Origin: Streptomyces sp. McG3
GTDB taxonomy: Bacteria > Actinomycetota > Actinomycetes > Streptomycetales > Streptomycetaceae
Assembly (NCBI RefSeq): GCF_018619185.1
Contig: NZ_JAAXYC010000001.1
Coordinates: 61,645-125,644, forward strand
Direction of reading: 5' to 3'
Length of the DNA stretch: 64,000 nucleotides
This document shows positions 36,966-44,009 of the stretch, piece by piece; the stretch's first letter is position 1; each line of letters begins with the position of its first letter. The translations under genes and the position numbers were made by a program. Below the pieces are notes generated by a model. That model saw nothing but the letters and a program-made list of their open reading frames with translations, ran no database searches and was not told the origin of the DNA.

Positions 36966-37994
36966 CTACGCCGTCCTGGTGGCCACGAAGTCGCACAGGG
37001 ACTCCAGGGCCTTCCGCGCCGGACCCGGCGGCAGCGGCCCCAGCGACGCACGCGCGGCGGCGAGCCGCTCGTCCATGATTCCCCGGGCCCGGGCCATGCA
37101 GCCGGATCGCTGGAGCAACACGAGTGCCCGCTCGTGCTGTTGCCCCCGCATCGTCCGAGGCCCGGTCAGCAGCGAGCGGAGTTCCTCGTCACCGGGCCAC
37201 GCGTCGTCGAGCACCAGCAGAACGGGCAGGCCGGCCACGCCGACCGCGAGGTCCTTGCCCTGCTCCTTGCCGAGGTCCGCCGAGGACGAGGTGATGTCGA
37301 GCAGGTCGTCCGATATCTGGAAGGCGACACCGAGATGCTCGCCGTACACCGCGAGCGCCTCGCCCACCGCTGCGGGCGCGCCCGCCTGGACCGCGCCGAG
37401 CCGCAGCGAGAGGGAGATCAGCGACGCCGACTTGTCGGAGATCACCTCGAAGTAGTGGGACAGCCGCTGCTCCGCACCGTCCGGCCCGACCAGCTCCCGC
37501 AACTGCCCCCGGACCAGCCGCTCGGACGCCTCGGCCTGGAGCGGGATCGCCTCGGACGCCAGAGAGGACGACATCCGGGCGGCCTTGGCCAGGAGCCAGT
37601 TGCCCGACCTGACGGCAACGGTGTTGCCCCAGCGGGCGTTGACGCTGCTGACACCGTGGCGAAGCAGCGCCTCGTCCATCACGTCGTCGTGGTGCAGCGA
37701 AGCCGTATGGATCAACTCGGCCACCACAGCCGCCTCGATGACCCCCTCACCCCTGACGTCGCCGAACTCCGCGCCGAGCAGCGTGAGCAGCGGCCTCAGC
37801 CGCTTGCCCCCCGCCGCGATCAGATGCCCGGCGACTTCGGCCAGCCGCGGATCCTCCGCCTCCCCCGCGCACCTCAGCAGACGGTTCTCCACCTGTTCCA
37901 GCCCCCGGAGCACCCGTCGTTCCAAGGCGCTCTCACCGACGACCAGCCGACTGATGATCGACCGCCCCCGCATCCTCGCCGCCAGCGCGGTCAT
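36966..37994 (-). CDS. Polyprenyl diphosphate synthase
   Basis: 342 residues with both Asp-rich motifs: DDVMD (first, near residue 103) and DDLLD (second, near 230), plus GGKRLRP and LIHTASLHHDD. This is the trans-isoprenyl synthase fold that extends allylic diphosphates with IPP. The overall pattern looks like long-chain (hepta- to decaprenyl) synthases for menaquinone or related lipids. It lies convergent to the azoreductase gene (12 bp apart). It may be a menaquinone gene displaced here or may supply a prenyl donor to the neighbouring aromatic pathway; no prenyltransferase is seen. Confidence 0.92.
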   Translation of the reverse strand: MTALAARMRGRSIISRLVVGESALERRVLRGLEQVENRLLRCAGEAEDPRLAEVAGHLIAAGGKRLRPLLTLLGAEFGDVRGEGVIEAAVVAELIHTASLHHDDVMDEALLRHGVSSVNARWGNTVAVRSGNWLLAKAARMSSSLASEAIPLQAEASERLVRGQLRELVGPDGAEQRLSHYFEVISDKSASLISLSLRLGAVQAGAPAAVGEALAVYGEHLGVAFQISDDLLDITSSSADLGKEQGKDLAVGVAGLPVLLVLDDAWPGDEELRSLLTGPRTMRGQQHERALVLLQRSGCMARARGIMDERLAAARASLGPLPPGPARKALESLCDFVATRTA

Positions 37995-38246
37995 CAGCTT
38001 CCCTCCGGTACACGGCTCTCTCGGCCGTCGGCATTCCCCACCGGAGCCTAGAAACGTGCCGCCTCCCGTCGACAGCGATCCCGCCCTCCCTGTCCGCTAT
38101 CGGACAGGGAGCCCCCGCGGAGCGACGACCGCCTGAGATGTTGACCTCACCGCTGGCAGCAACCTGCCACCCCGGGCACCGCCGGGACCCGCCGCCGTCC
38201 CGCACCACCCGACCGCCTCGACGGGAATCCCCTCCCGGAAAACACG

Positions 38247-38280
38247 GAAGCCCAGCTCAGAGATGTCTGAGCTGGGCTTC
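38247..38280 (-). terminator. tRNA-Thr terminator left behind at the element's left end
   Basis: A perfect 15-bp stem (38247-38261 with 38266-38280, loop GATG) lies five bases past the partial tRNA-Thr copy, in the place a tRNA terminator occupies on the minus strand. It probably belonged to the tRNA gene before integration. Confidence 0.8.
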
Positions 38281-38285
38281 GGACG

Positions 38286-38328
38286 GAGCCGCCTTCGGGA
38301 TTCGAACCCGAGACCTACGCATGACGAG
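38286..38328 (-). repeat. Left attachment repeat: 3' half of tRNA-Thr
   Basis: 37 bases identical to 43811-43847, then one mismatch and five more matches (43 bp in all, one mismatch). Read on the minus strand it is the anticodon loop, variable loop, T-arm and acceptor 3' strand of tRNA-Thr, without the 5' half. This is the classic product of tyrosine-integrase insertion into a tRNA 3' end. Confidence 0.9.
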
Positions 38329-38615
38329 ACCGAGAAGGTTTGTGCTGCCCACTGCTGAACTGTTCCGCGCAGTTGCTTTTCAGCTGCTCAGGGTACGTAC
38401 GACAGATTCATTTCTACCACTCCCTGTTGCACCGTCCGAAGGCGTCTGTCCATCGGTCGTCCACCGGCGAGGCCGACCCCAGGCCATCGGGCGGCTGCCA
38501 CGAGTGCGGCGGCTCTAGGCGATGGTGCCTTCGCTTCGTCAGCCGTACTGGCTGTCGTAAACCTACAAGTCAGCGAGGTGTCTGCGCTTCTACGAATCCT
38601 GCGGGAACAGCACCC

Positions 38616-38909
38616 TCAACGACAACAGCAACGTCTTGTCGTTCCTTCAAGGCCGCCAGCCCCCTTCCCTCGGTCCAGCGGTAGTGCAGTGGGCACCGAC
38701 TCCCCAGGTATGTCTTCGATTGCCACCAGACGCTGTGGGCCGGCGGTCACTACCCGGTAGGCGTTGCCGAGCTTCAACACCTTGCACGGATACTCACCCC
38801 GCTTCGCCAGACCGTAGCCGGTGCTCCTCCCCATTGAGAGGACCTTGTTCGCCGTCTGCAGGTACACCGTGGGCGGCAAGGCCATCAGATACTCACGGGA
38901 GAGGGACAC
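38616..38909 (-). CDS. Excisionase/AlpA-like MerR-type DNA-binding protein
   Basis: 97 residues, GTG start. A compact winged HTH of the excisionase type is visible: PPTVYLQTANKVLSMGRSTG, then KRGEYPCKVLKLGNAYRV, the pattern I know from small proteins next to integrases in Streptomyces integrative elements. The C-terminal 30 residues (Pro/Gly/Arg-rich, ending TRRCCCR) look unlike the family and may be read-through of decayed DNA. Its usual partner, an intact integrase, is missing here. It would bend DNA at attachment sites or regulate the element. Confidence 0.75.
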   Translation of the reverse strand: MSLSREYLMALPPTVYLQTANKVLSMGRSTGYGLAKRGEYPCKVLKLGNAYRVVTAGPQRLVAIEDIPGESVPTALPLDRGKGAGGLEGTTRRCCCR

Positions 38910-39019
38910 ACCCTAGATCACCCCAGGTTCCACCGCAGCTGTCGCCGAAGAACGTGGGAGCCTCGAATGGCATGAACAGGCCGGTGGCTACTGAGCACCC
39001 AATCACCTTGTGGCGAGAA

Positions 39020-39409
39020 TTACAGTTCATTGGCGTAAGCACTCAATTTCGACACGAACACGGTCGTGGCGTTAGCTTGAAGATGGAATGCTGGGGAGGT
39101 GGCCGTGACGTTAACCCCACCCTCTCCCGTGAGGGCTACGTCAGCAGAAATCTCGCTCCCGAATCCGCTCAGCGAGATTGACTTGAGGCCACCGAAAGAG
39201 AGCTCGACCTGTACGGTGTTGTATTTCTGTGCCAGCCACTTTTTTGGTGGGTTATCAGGGTATGCGGGAAGGTCGAATCGAAGTTTCAGTGTCGGCCCTT
39301 CGACCTGGAGGGACACTTCATGTATGCGAACCCCCCGAAGATCCGGCGGATCCCTCTGATAGGTGGCGTTAACGCCTTCCGGGTTGTTCAGAAGTGCAGT
39401 CCACTGCAT
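39020..39409 (-). CDS. Imm50-like immunity protein
   Basis: 129 residues from the ATG at 39409. The pattern W..LL.NP (WTALLNNPEG), a DL(R)GV.I.EV strand, L.LRFDLPAYPDNPPKKW and alternating beta strands matches immunity protein 50 of polymorphic toxin systems as I remember it. It begins 25 bp after the stop of the toxin-tip fragment, in the usual toxin-then-immunity order on the same strand. It would bind and neutralise the cognate toxin. No full toxin remains here, so it may now be a guardian against kin toxins. Moderate certainty on the family number, higher on immunity function. Confidence 0.7.
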   Translation of the reverse strand: MQWTALLNNPEGVNATYQRDPPDLRGVRIHEVSLQVEGPTLKLRFDLPAYPDNPPKKWLAQKYNTVQVELSFGGLKSISLSGFGSEISADVALTGEGGVNVTATSPAFHLQANATTVFVSKLSAYANEL

Positions 39410-39434
39410 ACCGACCCGCTTCCCTGCCTTCTGG

Positions 39435-39641
39435 CTAGTATTCGTAGTGCTGCGCCGTACCGGGGACCTTACCAGTTCGGGGGTTCTCTGATGGGCGGAC
39501 GTTGAAATGGGACCCCTGGTCTCCGACCCCGCATTCGCCGTAGTAGTGGCCGTATCCATGGTCCTGAATGATGACCTGACTGCCGTCATTCCGCGTAAAG
39601 GTATACTCGCGCGTCATCACCGAATTATGAGATGCATCCAC
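39435..39641 (-). pseudogene. C-terminal tip of a polymorphic/RHS-type toxin
   Basis: Up to 68 residues (or 60 from the inner ATG). The tail has the polymorphic-toxin tip pattern REYTFTRNDGSQVIIQDH, GVGDQGSHFNVRP, then PGTAQHY: conserved His and Arg residues that end secreted nuclease-like toxin domains in actinobacteria. Everything upstream of the tip (signal, repeats, protease region) is missing; the DNA there is the start of a plus-strand methyltransferase gene, so recombination cut the toxin gene. It is followed by an Imm50-like gene. Not expected to be secreted or active alone. Confidence 0.65.
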
Positions 39642-40288
39642 TGTGGGAGCACACCCTCACGTTCTTCCCGCAGTTCCTCGCCACGCTGCGGGAACGTGTC
39701 GCCCCTGACGCCACCGTCGCCGTGGTCGGCGCGAGCGACGGCAAGTTCGTCCTGCCCCTCGCCGCCGCCGGCTACCGCGTCGTCGCCATCGAACGCGACG
39801 CGGTCGCCCTCCACGGGGGCGACGTCCACCTCCCGGGTGACAGCCAGGCCCACGCGTTGGGACTGATCGATCGACTGAAGCTCGAAGAACTCCACGAACG
39901 CGTAGAGGTCGTTGAGGACGACTTCCTGGACGGCGAGCCCCTGGGCCTGCAGTGCGACGCGGTCTGGACGAGTTGCTCGTGGCATTACAGTGCCAACCAC
40001 CACCGCCCGCTCGGCGAGTTCGTCGACCGCATGCAGCGCCTGGTCCGCCCAGGCGGCGTGTTCGGCGCGGAGTTCATGATGCCCGTCGAAAGACGCCACC
40101 ACATGATCGAGCACTACACCTCCCCGGAACGCCTTCACCCCCACTTCATCGGCGACTGGGAGGTCCTGCTCACCCTGCGGACCACCGAGTTCACGGAACG
40201 CGCCCACGTCGGCCAGTTGCACGACCACACCCACCGCATGGGCCTCCTGCTCGCGGCCCGGACATTCACCCTCACCGACCAATTCTGA
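39632..40288 (+). CDS. Class I SAM-dependent methyltransferase-like protein
   Basis: 218 residues. Rossmann motif I reads VAVVGASDGKFVLPLA (GASDG instead of the usual GxGxG), followed by an acidic residue at the end of strand 2 (VVAIERD), a motif II region (EVVEDDFLDG) and VRPGG as motif III. This is consistent with a small-molecule methyltransferase. The ATG lies over the antisense toxin tip (10-bp overlap), so this 5' end is a recombination joint. It forms a tight cluster with the CYTH gene 11 bp downstream. The substrate is unknown. Confidence 0.75.
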   Translation: MHPLWEHTLTFFPQFLATLRERVAPDATVAVVGASDGKFVLPLAAAGYRVVAIERDAVALHGGDVHLPGDSQAHALGLIDRLKLEELHERVEVVEDDFLDGEPLGLQCDAVWTSCSWHYSANHHRPLGEFVDRMQRLVRPGGVFGAEFMMPVERRHHMIEHYTSPERLHPHFIGDWEVLLTLRTTEFTERAHVGQLHDHTHRMGLLLAARTFTLTDQF

Positions 40289-40299
40289 GAGAAGGCCCC

Positions 40300-40887
40300 A
40301 TGAAACACGAATACGAGGCGAAGTTCCTGGCCGTCGACGTCGCCGACCTCCAGAACAAACTGAGCGCCCTCAATGCCGTCCAGGCATTCCCCCGCACGCT
40401 CCTCACCCGCAAGATCTTCGAGAACGACTCCCTCGACGGTGGAGCCTGGATCCGTCTGCGGGACGAGGGCACCCGCTCGACGCTCACGCTCAAGCAGGTC
40501 ACCGACGCAACGACGATCGACGGCACCAAGGAGATCGAGACCGAGGTCACCGACCTGCACGCCATGGCCGACATCCTGCGCCGGGTCGGCCTCACCGAGG
40601 TCCGGTACCAGGAGAACTACCGCGAGGAATGGCGCCTGGGCGAGGTCGCCTTCGACTTCGACACCTGGCCCGACCTCCCCACCTTCCTGGAGATCGAAGG
40701 ACCCGACGAGGCATCGGTACGCCAGGCCGCCGCGCTGCTGGACCTCGACTACTCCGAGGCCCGGTTCGGCAGCGTCGACGAGATCTACAAGAGCGAGGCC
40801 GGCCGCGACATCCTCGCCGAGCCCACGCTCCTGTTCTCCGAAGCCGAGAAGCAGAAGGACGCTTCTCCCACGGCCCAGGACCGTTGA
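40300..40887 (+). CDS. CYTH-domain protein (class IV adenylate cyclase/thiamine-triphosphatase fold)
   Basis: 195 residues, ATG after GAAGG. The diagnostic ExExK is near the N-terminus (HEYEAKF), with WIRLRDEG, TLTLKQV and a run of alternating acidic/basic strands (EIETEV, REEW, FEIE-type LEIEG) forming the triphosphate tunnel. Members bind organic or inorganic triphosphates and include class IV adenylate cyclases, tripolyphosphatases and thiamine triphosphatases. Paired with the methyltransferase upstream and a small Cys-rich gene downstream; the pairing suggests nucleotide or phosphate chemistry, but no product is inferred. Confidence 0.88.
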   Translation: MKHEYEAKFLAVDVADLQNKLSALNAVQAFPRTLLTRKIFENDSLDGGAWIRLRDEGTRSTLTLKQVTDATTIDGTKEIETEVTDLHAMADILRRVGLTEVRYQENYREEWRLGEVAFDFDTWPDLPTFLEIEGPDEASVRQAAALLDLDYSEARFGSVDEIYKSEAGRDILAEPTLLFSEAEKQKDASPTAQDR

Positions 40888-40906
40888 TCGCGGAGGGAGA
40901 CGAGCG

Positions 40907-41281
40907 ATGCTGACGGAAGTCGCCCTACAGCACAGGGTGATCCCCGGGATCGCCGAGTTCGCCCGAGGAGGACTGCCCTCACCGGCGGCCACCGACGACG
41001 GCAACGAGTGGGTCGACGGATCCTGCTGGCTCTACTGCGGACAGCGGTGGACGCGCGTCCTGTGGATCGGCCCCGCCAGAGTCGCCGGGGCCCAGGCCCC
41101 GATGTACGCGTGCGGCGCCTGCATCGGCGAGCTGCAGGAACGGGTCTGGCAATCCTTCTTCAACGAGAGCCGCTCGGCCGGCTCCACCCGGCCGAGCGAA
41201 TCCGCCGAGGTGGGGCAGTCGACCTCCGGCAGGAGAACGGGCAAGCATCGGGGCGAGAGCAGGCTCTTCCGCCGTAGTTGA
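40907..41281 (+). CDS. Small Cys-containing protein of unknown function
   Basis: 124 residues, GGAGGGAG upstream of the ATG at 40907, 19 bp after the CYTH stop. Two Cys clusters (SCWLYCG and YACGACIGEL) could bind one zinc. The C-terminal third is Ser/Arg/Gly-rich and probably disordered. It resembles short hypothetical proteins common in Streptomyces integrative elements. No catalytic motif is visible. Confidence 0.65.
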   Translation: MLTEVALQHRVIPGIAEFARGGLPSPAATDDGNEWVDGSCWLYCGQRWTRVLWIGPARVAGAQAPMYACGACIGELQERVWQSFFNESRSAGSTRPSESAEVGQSTSGRRTGKHRGESRLFRRS

Positions 41282-41463
41282 GCCCCCGCCCCGGTCACGC
41301 TGGCGCCCGCTGTCCCCCGCAGCGAGAGCCCGTGGCCGGGGCGGGTCCTTGGCGTGCGCGCCTTCGGCGGAAGCCCCGAGACGAACGGTCTGACAACGCA
41401 GGACCGTTTCAAGTCCACCGATACGGTCTTCCCACCCATCCTGGGCCTCTTGGAGGAGCAGTC

Positions 41464-41877
41464 GTGACGCAGCAGGCCACGGACGAGCGGCCGGGCATCG
41501 CCGCCGCCATCGTCGTTCACGAGGGCCGCGTGCTCATGGTCCGCCGCCGGGTGAGCGAGGGGCAGCTCTCCTGGCAGTTCCCCGCCGGGGAGGTCGAGCC
41601 CGGCGAGGAACGTGAGGCCGCCGCCGTACGGGAAACCAAGGAGGAGGCAGGGCTGACCGTCGAGGCGGTCAAGCTGCTCGGCGAGCGCGTTCACCCCAAG
41701 ACAGGCCGCCTCATGTCCTACACCGCCTGCCAGATCCTGGGCGGCAGAGCTCACGTCGCCGATACCGAGGAGCTTGCCGAGCTTGCCTGGGTATCCCATG
41801 GCGAGATCCCGGAGTACGTGCCGTACGGGCTGTTCGAGCCGGTACAGGACTACCTCGATGGGATCTTGTCCGCGTAG
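41464..41877 (+). CDS. NUDIX hydrolase
   Basis: 137 residues, GTG start with GGAGGAGC. The NUDIX box is complete: GEVEPGEEREAAAVRETKEE, then AGL (GX5EX7REUXEEXGU). Members cleave nucleoside diphosphates linked to another moiety, removing oxidised or signalling nucleotides. It is cargo of the integrative element, in the same orientation as the methyltransferase and CYTH genes. With a triphosphate-binding CYTH protein in the same row, nucleotide turnover is a plausible shared theme. Confidence 0.92.
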   Translation: MTQQATDERPGIAAAIVVHEGRVLMVRRRVSEGQLSWQFPAGEVEPGEEREAAAVRETKEEAGLTVEAVKLLGERVHPKTGRLMSYTACQILGGRAHVADTEELAELAWVSHGEIPEYVPYGLFEPVQDYLDGILSA

Positions 41878-42097
41878 ACCGCTCCGAGTTCCGGCGGGGA
41901 ACTGCGGGAGAGCACCAAGGCTCCACAACCTACTGGATCTGGCCTGGTTGCAGGACCTCCGGGCCAAGGAACGCCCCCTCCCTCACAGACGTGGACGGTG
42001 CTTCTGTTCCGCCAGAACCGCCGACCGTGCGGGCTCAGCCACACCGGCCGATAGTGCAGTCGCGGACAGTCGCATGGTCGTAGTCCTGCGAGCCGCC

Positions 42098-42325
42098 CAC
42101 AACGACACCCGCATCACGCGGGACATCTACCAGAGCGTCCTCCCCCACGTCGGCAAGAGTGCCGCCGAGGCCACCGCGAAGCTCGTCCCCCTCCAGCGCA
42201 AGGCCGAGGCCGAGAAGGCCGCGCGCAAGGCCGAGAAGGCGGCCACGAAGGCCAAGACGAAGGATCAGGCCAGGCGAAAGAAAAAGGGCAAGGTGAAGAA
42301 GTCCAAGAAAGAAGGTTCTCTGTAG
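42098..42325 (+). pseudogene. Relic C-terminus of a tyrosine integrase
   Basis: The stretch HNDTRITRDIYQSVLPHVG, then AAEATAKLVP, matches the last helices of actinobacterial tyrosine recombinases just around the catalytic Tyr (RDIY). After it comes a Lys/Ala tail (KAARKAEKAATKAK...). The catalytic R-H-R region upstream is absent, and the frame before this point (41.9-42.1 kb) is unrelated. It explains how the element once integrated and why it is now immobile. Confidence 0.75.
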
Positions 42326-42376
42326 CGAGAGCCGACTCCAGCATGGCCTGCGGGCCATGCCCCCGGACAGACCTCA

Positions 42377-43432
42377 TCAGGGCTCAGCGGAGCCAAGGTT
42401 CACTAGCACCGCACCTGCAACTCGCCTATCGGCCGGTTCCCCCTCAGCACCACGGATCATGGCTCGCACGCGCTGCGGAAGCCGTCCCACTGGACGGTCC
42501 GACATTTCCCGGAGTTGTCGGCGAAGGCCACGTTCAGTTGAACTAAGCGGCGCTGCCCCACGAGTCGTCTCATGATCGGCCCGCCTCCGGTCATCTTCGC
42601 CGTCTCGCTGACGACGATCAACCCGGCCCGACTCCTTTGAGATGGCAGACCGGATCGGAAGCCTAGCTACTGCTGAAGGAGCTTCAGAAAGTTCCACCTG
42701 CCCCTCAAGCTCCACAAGAGCTGCCTGGTGCAGACTCAGCACCCTCCCGTAAGCAATTTCCAAGCTTGGCGCACTGGATTCGCTCCCATCACAAAGGATG
42801 CGGTTCCAAGGACGACTGCGATGCTTCACATATCGCGAGCTAACGCGCGCTCCGCGAAGGGTCTGCTTGACAACCAAGGCCGACGCTATGGTGCATCCCA
42901 GCTGCCCCTCGGTGAAGGGGCCGTGATCGCAGCCCAACCACGGCTTGCCTGGTCGTATCTGTGGCCAGTTGAGGTGGTTGTAGAAGACGTAGGCGGGGAT
43001 GCAGCCCGCCTTCATGGCGTCTTCGATCAGAAGATCATTCTGATACCTGTCGCCGTCGGGTCGATACCGCAGGTCGTATCCGCCATTCCGATTAGCACGC
43101 TTCGCTTGGACTCGCATGCCGAACCCCACTGCCCCAGAATGAAACCACCACTCCCAGTCCGCCCCATTCGAGCGCTCCTCGTCGCTCGTGAACGGACGGA
43201 TCGCCACCCGGTCACCATGGGCCCGATCGATGGCCCGCAGGTTTTCCTCGGTGTGCGTCACTTCGCTCGACGGCCAGCCCCTACGGTGTTCGGCAGCCAG
43301 AGCTTCGAAGGTCAGCTCGGCCCGCCGAGCAAGCGTTCCGCACAGCGAGCCGACCATAGATGTGCGCACACCGCAGGCCCGACAAAAAGTGTCATTCGCA
43401 CCAACCTGCTGCCCGCAAACGCAACGCGCCAA
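42377..43432 (-). CDS. Zinc-ribbon protein with PD-(D/E)XK-like domain (DUF6615-like)
   Basis: 351 residues, TTG start eight bases after GAGGGGTG. N-terminal zinc ribbon (CVC...CRAC, Cys4, 6, 17, 20), then a domain with GADWEWWF (Asp92/Glu94) and MRVQAKR (Gln109-Ala-Lys111), a D-ExK-like arrangement of restriction-endonuclease folds. I recall the GADW(E/L)WWF...QAKR pattern from DUF6615 proteins. After about residue 245 the sequence turns Arg/Glu-rich and looks non-native, probably frameshifted or eroded. Codon use is AT-richer than the chromosome. It is a possible defence-type nuclease carried by the element. Confidence 0.6.
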   Translation of the reverse strand: MARCVCGQQVGANDTFCRACGVRTSMVGSLCGTLARRAELTFEALAAEHRRGWPSSEVTHTEENLRAIDRAHGDRVAIRPFTSDEERSNGADWEWWFHSGAVGFGMRVQAKRANRNGGYDLRYRPDGDRYQNDLLIEDAMKAGCIPAYVFYNHLNWPQIRPGKPWLGCDHGPFTEGQLGCTIASALVVKQTLRGARVSSRYVKHRSRPWNRILCDGSESSAPSLEIAYGRVLSLHQAALVELEGQVELSEAPSAVARLPIRSAISKESGRVDRRQRDGEDDRRRADHETTRGAAPLSSTERGLRRQLREMSDRPVGRLPQRVRAMIRGAEGEPADRRVAGAVLVNLGSAEP

Positions 43433-43771
43433 TGCGCCTTCACCCCTCGACGTTTCGTCTGTCCAGCTTCGCCACTCTAGGCTGCTGCGGCCTTGCGTGA
43501 GCTCGTTGCCCCTTAACGCTCGGCGGGACTCGTCGCCCTAGGATTTCTCACCACAGGCAGCCACCTCGAACGTGAAGCGTGCGGCCGAAGACTCTCAGCG
43601 GTGCGGCAGGCGAATCGAAAGCGTGATGCAGCGCTGCTCAGCGGGTTGCGCTGTTTGCCTACCGTCGGCGTGCTGTTGCCGGCCCCTGCTGGGCCGACCG
43701 CTCACGCACCGCTCACGCAGGCAACGTCACGGCAACCCGGCCGTGTGACCCACCATGCCCCGAGCAACAGA
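43433..43771. other. Gene-less right end of the integrative element
   Basis: About 340 bp between the DUF6615-like gene and the tRNA-Thr terminator. I see no gene, ribosome site or repeat; the reading frames through it lack coding bias. Confidence 0.55.
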
Positions 43772-43806
43772 AAACCCCAGGTCACGGGCTATGTGACCTG
43801 GGGTTT
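43772..43806 (-). terminator. Terminator of tRNA-Thr
   Basis: A perfect 14-bp stem (43772-43785 with 43793-43806, 7-nt loop) five bases past the tRNA 3' end. Its sequence differs from the terminator at 38247-38280, so this one came with the element. Confidence 0.85.
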
Positions 43807-43810
43807 GACT

Positions 43811-43853
43811 GAGCCGCCTTCGGGATTCGAACCCGAGACCTACGCATTACGAG
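43811..43853 (-). repeat. Right attachment repeat (within tRNA-Thr)
   Basis: Partner of 38286-38328: 37 bp identical, then one mismatch and five matches. It forms the 3' half of the intact tRNA gene, so integration kept the tRNA functional. Confidence 0.9.
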
Positions 43854-43885
43854 TGCGTTGCTCTGGCCAACTGAGCTAAGGCGGC
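43812..43885 (-). tRNA. tRNA-Thr (anticodon CGT)
   Basis: A 74-nt cloverleaf on the minus strand: acceptor GCCGCCT pairs with AGGCGGC, D-arm AGCTCAGTTGG, anticodon stem ACGCA/TGCGT with loop CTCGTAA (anticodon CGT), and T-arm CGGG-TTCGAAT-CCCG. CCA is not encoded. It is the integration target of the element. Confidence 0.95.
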
Positions 43886-43938
43886 GTGCCCTGTCGCACT
43901 ATGGTGCGATCAGCAGCGGGGCCAAGTCTACACAGTTT

Positions 43939-43968
43939 CCGGGGGTGCTCCGCACACGGCACCCCCGG
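43939..43968 (-). terminator. Terminator after the aminopeptidase gene
   Basis: Perfect 10-bp stem (43939-43948 with 43959-43968, 10-nt loop) about 40 bp beyond the stop of the minus-strand peptidase gene. Confidence 0.7.
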
Positions 43969-44009
43969 CGGTGTTTGCGCTGGTCAGGGCAGGTCGGAGG
44001 GGCAGGGGG

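Larger units (their letters stand above)
37995..38615. other. Junction region left of the integrative element
   Basis: About 620 bp with no convincing gene. It contains the upstream region of the polyprenyl synthase, the terminator at 38247-38280, the partial tRNA copy at 38286-38328, and 290 bp of gene-less DNA inside the element. Confidence 0.6.
38286..43853. mobile_element. Remnant integrative element in tRNA-Thr(CGT)
   Basis: About 5.5 kb bounded by direct repeats of the tRNA-Thr 3' half; the right copy completes the functional tRNA. Inside are an excisionase/AlpA-like gene next to the left end, a relic tyrosine-integrase C-terminus near the right end, a toxin tip plus immunity gene, and several cargo genes. 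There are no replication or transfer genes, so it cannot mobilise itself. Base composition and codon use are more AT-rich and irregular than on either side, especially at 38.3-39.6 and 42.4-43.6 kb. Confidence 0.85.

Noticed and set aside
38138..38518. Plus-strand frame with FGIRTRDLRMTRPR
   Set aside because: It crosses the partial tRNA repeat, as above, and has no ribosome site or codon bias.
42728..43480. Plus-strand frame over the DUF6615-like gene
   Set aside because: The minus frame has a zinc ribbon and GADWEWWF/QAK motifs; the plus frame shows none.
43601..43879. Plus-strand frame ending SGFEPETYALRV...
   Set aside because: This is the translation of the tRNA-Thr gene's complement, a well-known false protein near tRNAs.
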